Source of the DNA: Colwellia maritima | Lineage (GTDB): Bacteria > Pseudomonadota > Gammaproteobacteria > Enterobacterales > Alteromonadaceae | Reading direction: 5' to 3' | DNA length: 64,000 nt | NCBI RefSeq assembly: GCF_022669015.1 | Contig: NZ_JAKKSL010000006.1 | Coordinates: forward strand, 62,001-126,000 | Shown here: in pieces, positions 50,312 through 60,302 of the stretch | Numbering within the stretch: position 1 is the first letter of the stretch | Layout of the letters: each line of letters opens with the position of its first letter | Program-made: the position numbers and the translations under genes | The notes under the pieces: generated by a model | What the model was told of the DNA's origin: nothing | What the model saw: only the letters and a program-made list of their open reading frames with translations | Database searches by the model: none

Positions 50312-51553
50312 TCACCCAAGACAATCAGCTAATTCTTTAGGCAACCCAATAGGCTGACCTAAAATACTTTCTACTACGTCTTTAAACTTAGCCGGATGAG
50401 CCGTTCCTAAGAACACCCCAAACTCTTCTTCAGTAGCACTATACTGTAACGCTTTATAAGCAACTGCCGCATGCGGTTCGCTAATATAGCCTAATTTACC
50501 TAAACCAATCAGGGTTGATTGTGTTTGTTCTTCATCGATAGAAACAGAACTAACACAACCCTCTTCAACAATTCCTGATTTCAGCATGTGTTCTACACGT
50601 GGCCAGTTATTAGGGTTACTAACATCCATCGCGTTTGAAATAGTGGCAACCGTTGTATGCGGTGTCCATTCACCGGTTTCCAAATAACGCGGCACAGTAT
50701 CATTTAAATTAGTAGCAGCAATAAAACGCTTAATAGGTAAGCCCATTGCTTTAGCAAATAAACCGGCTGTTAAGTTACCAAAGTTACCACTTGGAATTGA
50801 GAAAACAATATTACTTAAATCCGTTTTTGCACGAGAAAGTTGAGCCATGGCTTCAAAGTAATAACAAATTTGCGCCAATAAACGGCTGATATTAATTGAG
50901 TTAGCTGAATTCAAACCAATAGTAGTGGCTAATTCGCTGTCATCAAATGACTTTTTAACCAAGGCTTGGCAATCATCAAAGTCACCGTCAACCATCAAGG
51001 TTTCAATATTACCACCTAAAGTGGTAAACATTTTCTCTTGTAGTAATGAAATTTTACCTTTGGGGTACATAATTACTACACGGATATTATCAATACCATG
51101 AAAGGCATGTGCAACCGCAGCACCCGTATCACCAGAGGTTGCCGTTAAAATAGTTAACGGTTTGGTTTGCCCTGTCGCTTTGGCATCTTTCGCAACAAAA
51201 GCTTGCAAACACTTAGCCATAAAACGTGCGCCAAAATCTTTAAATGCTAACGTAGGACCATGAAATAACTCTAAAATAGCACGTTCATTACTGATAGGTT
51301 GTAATACAGCGGGGAAATTGAAAGCATCTGTAACTATCGCTGTTAACTCTTGCTCGGTCAGGTCTTCTTCTACAAAAGGAAGCAATATCTTCACACTTCG
51401 CTCAACTAACGGCAATGCTAATAGCTCATTAATATTATCAAACTTAGGCATTGTTTCAGGAAAGAATAACCCCTGATTTTTACCTAAACCTTGCTTAACG
51501 GCTTGAGCAAAACTTACCCGCTCGTCATTTTCTTTTAAGTTATAAAATTTCAC
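50312..51553 (-). CDS. thrC: Threonine synthase
   Basis: 413 residues, PLP enzyme making threonine from O-phosphohomoserine. MKFYNLKENDERVSFAQAVKQGLGKNQGLFFP is the standard thrC start; ELFHGPTLAFKDFGARFMA holds the PLP lysine; LTATSGDTGAAVAHAF and SIPSGNFGNLTAGLFAKAMGLP bind cofactor phosphate and substrate. Intact. Third gene of thrABC, 55 bases after thrB, under the thrL attenuator. Confidence 0.96.
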   Translation of the reverse strand: MKFYNLKENDERVSFAQAVKQGLGKNQGLFFPETMPKFDNINELLALPLVERSVKILLPFVEEDLTEQELTAIVTDAFNFPAVLQPISNERAILELFHGPTLAFKDFGARFMAKCLQAFVAKDAKATGQTKPLTILTATSGDTGAAVAHAFHGIDNIRVVIMYPKGKISLLQEKMFTTLGGNIETLMVDGDFDDCQALVKKSFDDSELATTIGLNSANSINISRLLAQICYYFEAMAQLSRAKTDLSNIVFSIPSGNFGNLTAGLFAKAMGLPIKRFIAATNLNDTVPRYLETGEWTPHTTVATISNAMDVSNPNNWPRVEHMLKSGIVEEGCVSSVSIDEEQTQSTLIGLGKLGYISEPHAAVAYKALQYSATEEEFGVFLGTAHPAKFKDVVESILGQPIGLPKELADCLG

Positions 51554-51608
51554 TGTTTATTCCTACTAATCTTAAATATATTGTTCTACTTACATGTGAC
51601 CAATCGGG

Positions 51609-52598
51609 TTAAATTTCTATTGCACCCGCATCATCTACTTGGCAAACATGAACAAAGCCTAGGTCTGTTTGTAAATAATTTTCTTTCAGCCATAAAGCGT
51701 AATTGTGAGCCTGCTCAGCATTATCGCAAATACAAAACAGCGTTGGTCCTGAACCAGAAATCCCAACAGCATGGGCACCCTCAGCCATTAAATAATCATG
51801 CGCTTGCTGATATTTAGGTAATAAATTAACTCTATAAGGCTCTGCAACTACGTCGGTTAATACCGAAAAGGCTTGTACTTTGTCTTGCCTATGACACGCA
51901 TCAACAAAGGTCGCTAAATTTTGACCATAGCTTATCACATCTGCGCGGCTATAACTTGTTGGTAATACTTCACGAGCGGCCTTAGTTGATACTTCTATGC
52001 CAGGATAAGCCATTACATAATAACAATCATTAAAGCCGGGCAATAAACGACTGATCACTTCTGGATCAGGCACCATCAATTGTAATCCGCCTAAATAACA
52101 AGGCGCAACGTTATCATAATGCAGGCTACCACTAATTTGAGCTTCCATTTGACCTGTCATTTTTAACAGCGTTTTTTCATCAAAACTAAATTGTTGATTT
52201 TTACTGTAAAAGGCATTCAACCCTGCAAGCGCTGCAACCACGGAACAAGCACTAGAGCCCAAGCCACTACCAACAGGCATCTTTTTATCAAGGGTCATGT
52301 GCACAGCAACAATAGGTTGCCCTTGCTCAGCCAACGCCTGATTAAATAACAACAAGCATGACCACACAATATTATCTTCTTTTGCTGTTGGCAACTTATC
52401 CGCAAACCTACCAATAACCTTTAACGTATTTTCAGCTTGAACGTCTGACTCAGTTGTTTCTGCCAGTTCAACACTAACAACATCACCTAACAAGGTGCCA
52501 TCAATCGGTTTTACCGCTAAACCTAATACATCAAAACCAACACTCACATTACCAATTGACGCGGGCGCAAAAACAGACACCTTACTTGAACTAGCCAT
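51609..52598 (-). CDS. thrB: Homoserine kinase
   Basis: 329 residues, GHMP kinase family. ATP loop PVGSGLGSSACSVVAALAG; N-terminal VFAPASIGNVSVGFDVLG; C-terminal HAVGISGSGPTLFCIC. The start chosen is ATG 52598, whose A overlaps the thrA stop (TAATG) with GGAG 11 bases upstream. An in-frame ATG at 52616 inside thrA lacks a ribosome-binding site. The overlap implies translational coupling. It phosphorylates homoserine for ThrC. Confidence 0.95.
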   Translation of the reverse strand: MASSSKVSVFAPASIGNVSVGFDVLGLAVKPIDGTLLGDVVSVELAETTESDVQAENTLKVIGRFADKLPTAKEDNIVWSCLLLFNQALAEQGQPIVAVHMTLDKKMPVGSGLGSSACSVVAALAGLNAFYSKNQQFSFDEKTLLKMTGQMEAQISGSLHYDNVAPCYLGGLQLMVPDPEVISRLLPGFNDCYYVMAYPGIEVSTKAAREVLPTSYSRADVISYGQNLATFVDACHRQDKVQAFSVLTDVVAEPYRVNLLPKYQQAHDYLMAEGAHAVGISGSGPTLFCICDNAEQAHNYALWLKENYLQTDLGFVHVCQVDDAGAIEI

Positions 52599-55083
52599 TA
52601 GTGCTGCTGCTCCCATGATAGTGTTCTTAAAATATCGCCAAATACACCCGCAGCGGTTACCGCAGCACCTGCACCATAACCACGTAAAACAAAGGGTAAT
52701 GGTTGATAATAACGACTATGAATTGCCAGAGCATTCTCACCATCTTTTACACTATAGAGTGGGTGACTTGCATCAACCGCGTCAATAGACACTTGACACT
52801 TACCATCAACAATATTACCAATATAGCGCAATACTTTTCCTTCAGCTTTTGCCGCTTCACAACGGGCGCTTACACTACTGTCAAGCTTTGACAAGTTTTT
52901 CATAAAGGTATCAACATCACCGCTATCATCAAAATCACTTGGTAAAACTGATTCAATTTTAATATCAGAAAGCTCTAATTGCATGCCCGATTCACGTGCC
53001 ATAATTAACAATTTTCGCGCTACATCCATACCACTTAAGTCATCACGAGGATCAGGTTCGGTAAAACCATTTTCTTTCGCAATGGCAGTGGCCGCAGATA
53101 ATGACATGCCCTCATCAAGCTTGCCAAAAATATAAGATAACGAACCTGACAATATACCTTCGAAACGTTCTAGCCGGTCACCCGCTTTTATCAAGCTTTG
53201 CAAAGTATCAATTACTGGTAAACCTGCACCAACGGTTGTTTCATATAAAAATCGACGATTTGTTGATTGTGCCGTACTACGTAATGCTTGATAATATTCC
53301 CATGAATCTGTGTTGGCCTTTTTATTTGGTGTTACAACATGGAAACCTTCAGCAAGGTAATCAACATAGCTCATCGCAAGCGCTTCATTTGATGTAGAAT
53401 CAACAAGCACTGGATTAATTAAGTGGTTATCGTTAACGAACGCTTTAATATTTTGCGCATTCACTTCTACTGCTTTTTTGCTTTCTATCCCTTGTGCTAA
53501 TACATCTTGCCAATTATCTAAATCAATACCCTCTTTATCAAACACCATACCTTTTGAATTAGCAATACCATACACTTTCAACGCAATATTTTGCTTTTTC
53601 AAACTGGCTTGTTGACGAGAAATTTGTGCAATTAACTCACTACCCACCACACCACAACCGACTAAAAACACATCAATTCCGGTTTGTGAGAAAAGAAGTT
53701 TTGATGACTAACTTTCATCGCTGCTGTACATTTTCGTTGTTCAATAACCACGGAAATACTGCGTTCAGAGGAGTCTTGCGCGATAGCAACCACATTCACT
53801 CGCGCTTGAGCTAATGAACTAAAGAATTTTGCTGCTACGCCACGTTGATGGTTCATACCATCACCCACCAATGACACAATAGATAATTCACTTTTAAGCC
53901 CAATAGGCTCAAGTAAACCATTAAGAAGTTCTAATTCAAATTCTTCCTTCAAGCTTCGTTCTGCTTGTTGCATATCAGCAGAATGAATACAAAAACTAAT
54001 ACAGTATTCACTTGAAGATTGGCTAATTAATACTAAGGAAATATTTTCTCGGCTCATGGTAGCAAAAACACGACTTGCCATACCTACCATGCCTTTCATA
54101 CCAGGGCCAGACACATTCACCATAGTTAAATTATCAAGATTCGAGATAGCTTTAACACGTTTTTGTTGATCATTTTCATTAGAAATTAAAGTACCTGGCG
54201 CGTTAGGATTACTGGTGTTTTTAATGAGGCAAGGAATGTGGTACTGCGCAATAGGACCGATTGTTTTAGGGTGTAATACACTGGCACCAAAATACGATAA
54301 CTCCATTGCTTCTTGGTAAGATAAATAATCAAGTAATTTTGCTTCTTTGATCATGCGAGGATCAGCATTATAAACACCATCAACGTCTGTCCATATTTCA
54401 CAGCATTCAGCCTGCATGCAAACGGCAAGTACCGCTGCTGAATAATCAGAGCCATTTCGGCCCAAGGTCGTAATAGTACCTTCCTCATTATCTTTACCTA
54501 TGCTCATACCAATAAAGCCAGGCATTAATGCAATTTGATTGAGCTTTTCATATTCAACTGAAAATCTTTCTTTAGAAAGTACTAAGTCAGCTACAGCATT
54601 TAATGAAGAGTCACTAGTGAATAAGAATTTTTCTGGTGCGAGTAGTGAAACTTGTAAACCCAATGCCTGCAAAACAGAGTCAAGAATTGCGACACTTAAG
54701 CGCTCACCGGTACTGATAATACGAGCACGAATATGGTCTGGGCAATAAGTTAACATTGTTGCCCCTTGCATATAACGCTGAAGTTGGTGTTCATAATTAA
54801 TAAGCGCTTGTTCACAATGATGCGCATTAAATTCAGGTAAACTGGTAGCTAAGTCTTCAATAATGGTGGTAATTGCGCGTTTAAAATGTCCCAAATCGGT
54901 AATAAGTTTTGCTTCATCACTAATGTTTTCAGCCATGGCAACCAGATGATTAGTTACACCCTGTGGTGCAGACACAACAACGGCAACTTTTGTAGCTTGG
55001 CTTTTATCTTTAATAATGTCAGCAACTTGACGAAAACGCTCAGCCGACGCTAATGATGAGCCACCAAATTTAAGTACACGCAT
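52598..55083 (-). CDS. thrA: Bifunctional aspartokinase/homoserine dehydrogenase I (frameshift ~53685)
   Basis: About 828 residues. Aspartokinase part: [55 protein letters not shown], then two ACT domains ([44 protein letters not shown]). Homoserine dehydrogenase part: [66 protein letters not shown]. The two frames meet at 53662-53671; the junction ([14 protein letters not shown]) has a small indel next to CCGG at 53679-53690. A natural split is possible but unlikely because the linker continues perfectly in the shifted frame. AAGGGA precedes the ATG. Confidence 0.94.
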
Positions 55084-55107
55084 TTTTTTCCCTTTATTGA
55101 AAGCAAA

Positions 55108-55137
55108 AAGCTCGTAACCTTTTCAGGTTACGAGCTT
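55108..55137 (-). terminator. thr operon attenuator (intrinsic terminator)
   Basis: On the minus strand AAGCTCGTAACCT, loop GAAA, AGGTTACGAGCTT then TTT: a perfect 13-bp stem with U-tract, between the thrL stop and thrA. Position and form match transcription attenuation controlled by ribosome stalling on thrL. Confidence 0.92.
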
Positions 55138-55175
55138 CGATAAAATTATTTTTTTTACACGTTAGCCGGCAACCA

Positions 55176-55235
55176 TCATCCCATTCGGGTGGTGGTGGTA
55201 ATGATAATGGTAATTTGGCTTGATGTAATTTTCAT
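55176..55235 (-). CDS. thrL: thr operon leader peptide
   Basis: 19 residues, MKITSSQITIIITTTTRMG, with six Thr and five Ile, including a TIIITTTT run. Low charged Thr- or Ile-tRNA would stall the ribosome here and prevent the downstream terminator, as with E. coli ThrL. It is followed by the attenuator hairpin and thrA. A TTGACA hexamer on the minus strand (55266-55271) may be the -35 element, but no convincing -10 follows and the spacing to the leader ATG would be very short. Confidence 0.92.
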   Translation of the reverse strand: MKITSSQITIIITTTTRMG

Positions 55236-55626
55236 GCCGATTAAAATGCCTGATTTACGCGGTAGTGTCAACATTTATTGCCCAACATAGATCATAATAA
55301 AAAGTTATAGGCTATGCATGTATACCCTGATTATGTATAGAACACGCTGAAAATATTATAAAGCACTTACTTTGATAATTAATTAACTCACATAATATCA
55401 AGCAGAAAAGAATGTTAAGCGATGTATATTATTAGGTAGTAACTTAATTTGGCATTTTCAATATCAGAGCTTAATCTGGCAAACAACAATAAACTCATAC
55501 CTGTACGTGAAGTTTAGTCCCTGAACGTCACTTTTTGCCACATTCGAGACATTAGCACTAACGGACTAAATCTGAATTCGGATTAGTTTTTGTATCTATT
55601 AAGTAGTAAACGTCTACTTCCTTTGA
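55236..55626. other. Intergenic region upstream of thrL
   Basis: 391 bases with the thr promoter expected at its left edge. At 55528-55553 there is a segment GTCACTTTTTGCCACATTCG... that recurs in diverged form at 56434-56460, on the other side of the following gene. No gene seen. Confidence 0.45.
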
Positions 55627-56244
55627 CTAGCTTCGTTCAATGATGTTCACATCCATGACTTCATCCACAATTTTCATGATTTCAATTTCAATTTCAATTT
55701 CAAGCTCATTTGAACCAGATAAATGCGCCATTTCAAATAAAATAATATAGATGTTAAGCTGAACCATTGTAAGTAAATACGTTATTTCAGACTCTGGAAT
55801 GTTTGGCTCTATATGTCGTCCACTTCCCAACTGTGCCAACGGATTTTGCGCTCCTCCATGTGTGTAACTATTTAATATATCCTGTATTTTAATTTTCTCG
55901 CGGGCTAAAAGATCAATTAACTGATTTTTACCTGATATTAATTGGTGAAGACTTTTTGTTTTAGGCCAATTATCTTCTTTAATAGTTTCAAGAACTTCTT
56001 CATCACTAGCAATTCTATTTAACCAATAGGCACGAAATAAGTACTCAAGCATAGAGCGAAACAGTATATTAGCGGATACAAAATTACTTTTTTGAATTAG
56101 CAATTGCATAGCATCACAAATATTGAGCGTAGAATAAAGCATTGCCCCTTTTAATTGAGTCGCAATGCTGCCATCAATATTAATTTGTTCAACTATATCC
56201 CAAGCTTTTTCTAAATACTCTTTAGTATCAAATACTATTTTCAT
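55627..56244 (-). CDS. Hypothetical HEPN-like all-helical protein (DUF6988/DUF5677-like)
   Basis: 205 residues, predicted all-alpha, no signal peptide or membrane anchor. The order of helices and phrases such as ATQLKGAMLYSTLNICDAMQLLI, ANILFRSMLEYLFRAYWLNR and SYTHGGAQ resemble the DUF6988/DUF5677 group, distantly HEPN-like. SYTHGG near residue 130 would be the conserved polar motif. The C-terminal IEIEIEI comes from a hexanucleotide repeat (TTCAAT units, 55681-55704). It is a lone gene in an accessory region flanked by diverged direct repeats. Function unknown; a defence or toxin role is only a possibility. Confidence 0.6.
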   Translation of the reverse strand: MKIVFDTKEYLEKAWDIVEQINIDGSIATQLKGAMLYSTLNICDAMQLLIQKSNFVSANILFRSMLEYLFRAYWLNRIASDEEVLETIKEDNWPKTKSLHQLISGKNQLIDLLAREKIKIQDILNSYTHGGAQNPLAQLGSGRHIEPNIPESEITYLLTMVQLNIYIILFEMAHLSGSNELEIEIEIEIMKIVDEVMDVNIIERS

Positions 56245-57063
56245 TGCTCACCATTTATCAATGTTTTATAAATAACTATTATTAATATCACAGAACGAAT
56301 TCATTAGAAAATATATAGCAAAATATATAGCAAAATATTATCATTTTATGTCTTCTTTGCGCAGCAAGGGAACATTAGCACCAATATTTATTAGTGCTAA
56401 AAAACTAAGTCGTTTGAGGGATTTGGTTTAACTGTCACTTTTGCCACTTTGGAGACCTAAGGTTTTAGTTCTATACGGACGGCTTTGGGACAGAAAGCGG
56501 TCATAGTGACTATCCATTTACAACTATATTTCATCTGATTTTTTTGCATGCAGTTCGGATTTTTAAACCCAGTATTAACAGACTTATAGGTGAATGAACA
56601 TTAGAATGACTTTAATTAGGGGCAAACAGGGATAAGAAAGGTACCTAATTTTGAAATAAGTGATATTTAATTAACAATGAAAAATAAATCAAAAGTGGTA
56701 TCCCCCTGTGACTCATAAAATAATATAACCAACCGTTACATAAGGTGGTTACATAAAGCCAAAACGTGAATTGGTACATTAGGTAAAAGTGACATAACTT
56801 ATTTATACGTACGCGTATGGAGAATTGCGACTAAACAATAGAATGATATCAGGTTAAGTTAATCCAAATATTAATTTGGATTAACTTATGAAAATCACCC
56901 GCAACCAAGATCAATGCCAAACTATCCTTAACTAGCAATAAACTAAAGGCTTAACAATCATTGAATTATTACCAAAAACATTAATTATCAACTTTCATAT
57001 TTTATGTCATTTGTAAAAAAATAGAATCCACATTAAACAATTTCATTCTTGTTTTTTAGTTGA
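56245..57063. other. 819-base non-coding stretch with repeat remnants
   Basis: No supported gene. It contains a hairpin TTAGCAC (56375-56381) / GTGCTAA (56394-56400), the diverged copy of the 55528 segment at 56434-56460, a CTTTGGGACAGAAAGCGG sequence (~56490) typical of dispersed intergenic repeats in marine gammaproteobacteria, and a short TATATAGCAAAA tandem near 56310-56335. It looks like decayed accessory DNA. Confidence 0.45.
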
Positions 57064-57441
57064 CTAAGTACAAACACTACCGTTAAAAATTATATTTAAA
57101 TCTAATTTTTGTTCAATATTTGCATCAACAACCAAGTTACTTTCCCCATCAAAGACCTCCCAACAAGCCGGATCATTTTCAAATAAAACAGTGTTAGAAC
57201 CACGCATAAAGATCGAGCCTTCAACTTCTAGAGGAAACTCCCATGTAGAACATACTTCAGCATCACATTCAAGATTATATCTAATATCTGGATTTGATTC
57301 ATACCACCACACAATTTCTGAAAGAGGATAAGCATCCCCATTAATGTCTACTGTAGAAATAATTAGATTATACTCAGCGATCTCGGAATCATTGTTACAG
57401 CCAATAACAAATATTACCAATATAAATATAAGCGCCTTCAT
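57064..57441 (-). CDS. Small predicted lipoprotein, Cys-rich
   Basis: 125 residues from ATG 57441 (AAGGAT at good spacing). MKALIFILVIFVIGCNNDS is a short lipoprotein signal with lipobox VIGC (Cys15). The mature part has five further Cys (LECDAEVCSTW, DPACWEVF, FNGSVCT) that could form disulfides in the periplasm, and a beta-rich pattern. Same strand as, and ~260 bases downstream of, the HEAT-like secreted protein gene. No family recognised. Confidence 0.65.
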   Translation of the reverse strand: MKALIFILVIFVIGCNNDSEIAEYNLIISTVDINGDAYPLSEIVWWYESNPDIRYNLECDAEVCSTWEFPLEVEGSIFMRGSNTVLFENDPACWEVFDGESNLVVDANIEQKLDLNIIFNGSVCT

Positions 57442-57700
57442 TATTTTTATCCTTGTATATAACACCGTTTTAAGCGGCTAAAATTTGTTTAACAAAATGA
57501 AGCTGAGCAAACCCTTTAACAGCCTCACATAAAAATGTCGTCCGCAAGCGAACGAGTTTTAAGATAGTCAAAAGTTTTGAAAAGCCAATGACAGATATAC
57601 TAATTCACATATCCACTATTTCAAGTTGTTATTTTTAAAATACTCCTCAATTATTAGTTAAGTCTTCAAGGAATATAGCTTGGCTTTTTCATAATGTTAA

Positions 57701-58378
57701 TTAATGTTTACGACGTTCATAATATTTTTTTAAGCCTCTTGATTTGATTTCTGAATTAGTTGCAATTAAATCACCTAACATATGGTCAATATTTCCACGA
57801 AATTTTGAACTTTTTTTATCTGTAGCTTCTAACTTCAAAATTGCTTTTAATGTATCCTCTGAGCCAGAGATAGCTAAACCTAATAAGGAAGCTTTACTCA
57901 GATATTGATTTCGGGTGTCACTATCACTAAACCTCCCTAAAGTTAATACTCCCCGTTTATCCCATTCGGCGGGTTCCAAACCTTTTGTTAAGTATTTTTC
58001 TGCTGTTTTATTTTGAGTCCTATTAATAAGATAACCCAGACCAAAAAGAGCATTTTTCTTAGCTAAAAGGTGAGGTTTTCCAAAGTCACCAGTTGGATCA
58101 TTTTCGATGAAGTAGATAATATCTTCCACTACAGATTCATCACCTATAATAGATATCATGACTGCAATTTTCCCCCAATGTTGTAAATATTCTGGATTTC
58201 TGAGCATATCTTTTAGCGTGATTACATTTGAAGAATCATATGTAGATGCTTCTTCATATGGAATACCTTGTACAAACATTTGTTGTACAAATTCGGTTAC
58301 ATCTGATTGCTCTTTTGCAGCTAAAGGGAATGTAACAGTTAATATTGATAATAATATAAGTTGATATATGTTTTTCAT
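57701..58378 (-). CDS. Secreted helical-repeat (HEAT-like) protein
   Basis: 225 residues. Signal peptide MKNIYQLILLSILTVTFPLAAKEQ (cut near 20). The mature protein is helical with HEAT-like pairs (KIAVMISIIGDESVVEDIIYFIE, AKKNALFGLGYLINRTQN, KASLLGLAISGSEDTLKAILKLE). It starts 3 bases after the stop of the metzincin-type protease gene, with GGAG as ribosome-binding site, so the two are one operon. It could be a scaffold, inhibitor or partner of the protease; that is inferred from position only. Confidence 0.72.
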   Translation of the reverse strand: MKNIYQLILLSILTVTFPLAAKEQSDVTEFVQQMFVQGIPYEEASTYDSSNVITLKDMLRNPEYLQHWGKIAVMISIIGDESVVEDIIYFIENDPTGDFGKPHLLAKKNALFGLGYLINRTQNKTAEKYLTKGLEPAEWDKRGVLTLGRFSDSDTRNQYLSKASLLGLAISGSEDTLKAILKLEATDKKSSKFRGNIDHMLGDLIATNSEIKSRGLKKYYERRKH

Positions 58379-58381
58379 TTT

Positions 58382-59207
58382 TTACTCCGCCAGATAACTA
58401 GTGCATTCGGTGTTATTAACACGTCTACGATTAACATTACTGCTTTCATTCATAATAGCTCTACTATCATTACGATGCAGCAATCCTGTGTTATGACCTA
58501 TTTCATGCGCCCAAACTATCGACTATATTTGCATCAACTGGTACTACCGCAATTTTATTACTGCCACCCACAGTGCCACAACCAAGGATGTTAGGATTTA
58601 TCCCCCCACCGCAATCATTAATTTCATTGACTAAGTTAATCCCAGGGTCTAACGCATTAAACTCGGTTTCAGAATCTATATCACCATCCCCCGTAATAAA
58701 TGTTGTAACATTACCCTGTCGATTAAGAGATACATTACAAGCAACATCATCAGAACCGTCAGACACATTAAGGATCGAAGTACCATCAAGTAATATTGTA
58801 TCAACATTTGCATTAGTTAAAGCATCGGCTGAATTATGACGCCTCACTTGATAAGAAATACTATTACCTACATTCAAATTAATGTTATTGGAAAAGGCTT
58901 GATTGTTACTCGTAAGAACAGCACACCCTTGAGATATACAACCTTCTACTCTATAGGTTTTAGTTCCGGCGGGTCTATCATTTAATGTAACACTGCTAGA
59001 TGCAGAACCTACTGTTTCAATATGTACACTATTTTCGAAAATAATATAGGCTGAAATACCTGTAGGGCCTGACCAATTTAAGGTAACTTCATCATATATA
59101 GATTCACCAGTTAATCCGATCGTCGTACTTGAGGCTGAAGCTAAGGGCAAGCAAAATGCTCCTGCTACTAACATTGTACAAAGTGAATTTTTAAGATTTT
59201 TTTTCAT
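58382..59207 (-). CDS. Secreted metzincin-type zinc metalloprotease (frameshift ~58517)
   Basis: About 275 residues. Start ATG 59207 (AAAGGA upstream); signal peptide ...VAGAFCLPLASAS. A short fibronectin-III-like segment follows (YDEVTLNWSGPTGISAYIIFENS...RVEGC), then the catalytic domain (DTILLDG...GCGTVGGSNKIAVVPVDANIV). The frame is lost at ~58511-58521. In the shifted frame it continues WAHEIGHNTGLLHRNDSRAIM, a full metzincin zinc site HExxHxxGxxH with a Met-turn (IMNES), then NNTECTSYLAE and a TAA at 58382-58384. Without joining the frames the catalytic site is invisible. Probably a secreted endopeptidase; family within the metzincins not resolved. Confidence 0.75.
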
Positions 59208-60302
59208 ACTAATTCCTTTAGTTTGTTTGAAACTACCACAGGATTTTAATGACACATTAAAATCAATGAGTTTCTCCTTTTTTTGTAAAAATATGAACTT
59301 ATAAACTAGTGGTAGTTATTTCGTGCCGAGTTAAAATATAGGAAAAAACAATTAAGCTCATACCAACAACATACCATCAAGTCATATTGACTACAAGATG
59401 ATAATATAATTATTACACCCAAAAGAACATTACAAACCATTACAATGGAATAAGTATTATTTATGAGTTACCACTTATTTATAGAAAATAAAAGGCGATT
59501 ACAAGTGCGAAATAAACCTGTCCGCCATTAAACAAGATCAGAAAATATATGCGCACAAATGATGTATTTCTACGTCACATAATAAGAATAAATTTAAACG
59601 ACTTTGAAGTCGCAAAATATTGTCATATAACTTTCTAAAATTAGCATAAAAACCTATATAGTATAAACACAAGGGGTTGTCCAACCTCCTCATAACACTG
59701 AGAAGGCTAATAAAATCAATAACCTCTTGATGTTAATGACCGCTTTAAGTCATAGAGCTGCCGTTAGTGAAGCAAGGCATAGAGTCAGCAATGCGCACTA
59801 AGTGATCATTAATAATTAGAGTTTGCCCAGTGCAGCCCAATCCCCCTTTGCCCACTCAGGTTATGTCGGTTTTGATTATATATCACCTTTTATTGCACTT
59901 ACTAACTAACGCGCAAAATTTAGTATCAGTGGCTTTCGTATCGAAGCGAGTAAAGAGCCTATTGGCTTCAAAGCTCACTACCTAATAGATAACAATACCG
60001 ATATGATGGTGTTGGAACCTACAGAAATTTATAACGAAACTGACCAAGTTTTTGGCGCTCGTCATCGCAATTCTCCGTTAGTTTATTAATCTTATTTATG
60101 GTAGTTATACAGACTTGTTACAGGGTCATTTTTTAAAAAGTTTTTTTATTTCATTACCCGTAATCTTTTTGATCACCTTACCGCCTTTAATTCTAATAAT
60201 TGTTGGAATGTGGTGGCTTTTGCGATTGTCGTGTTTCATCAATACCTATCAACCCCAGGTAACAATTCAAGTTTGAGTTAACATACGAATACTACGTATA
60301 AA
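59208..60302. other. Long stretch without an intact gene, upstream of the metzincin operon
   Basis: About 1.1 kb. The left part (59208-59700) is very AT-rich and should hold the protease promoter. Around 59700-59830 there is sequence with no coding signal. The right part holds a decayed reading frame (listed at 59850-60276) and, opposite it, a 37-codon basic frame (60126-60239, minus) that I do not accept as a gene. Confidence 0.45.
59850..60276 (+). pseudogene. Decayed gene fragment encoding a C-terminal membrane segment
   Basis: In one frame: SGYVGFDYISPFIALTN, stop (59907-59909), then RAKFSISGFRIEASKEPIGF...NNTDMMVLEPTEIYNETDQVFGARHRNSPLVY, stop 60087-60089. In the +1 frame it continues NLIYGSYTDLLQGHFLKSFFISLPVIFLITLPPLILIIVGMWWLL, a clear transmembrane end. 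The amino-acid pattern is protein-like across two interruptions, so this is the 3' remnant (or badly sequenced end) of one gene. Family not recognised. Confidence 0.4.

Noticed and set aside
52598..55083. Natural split of aspartokinase and homoserine dehydrogenase into two genes
   Set aside because: The linker continues in the shifted frame without gap, no ribosome-binding site marks the second part, and the break sits beside a CCGG like many other suspected errors.
60126..60239. 37-codon basic reading frame on the minus strand (MKHDNRKSHH...)
   Set aside because: It lies opposite a protein-like frame with a transmembrane end; only a weak ribosome-binding site supports it.
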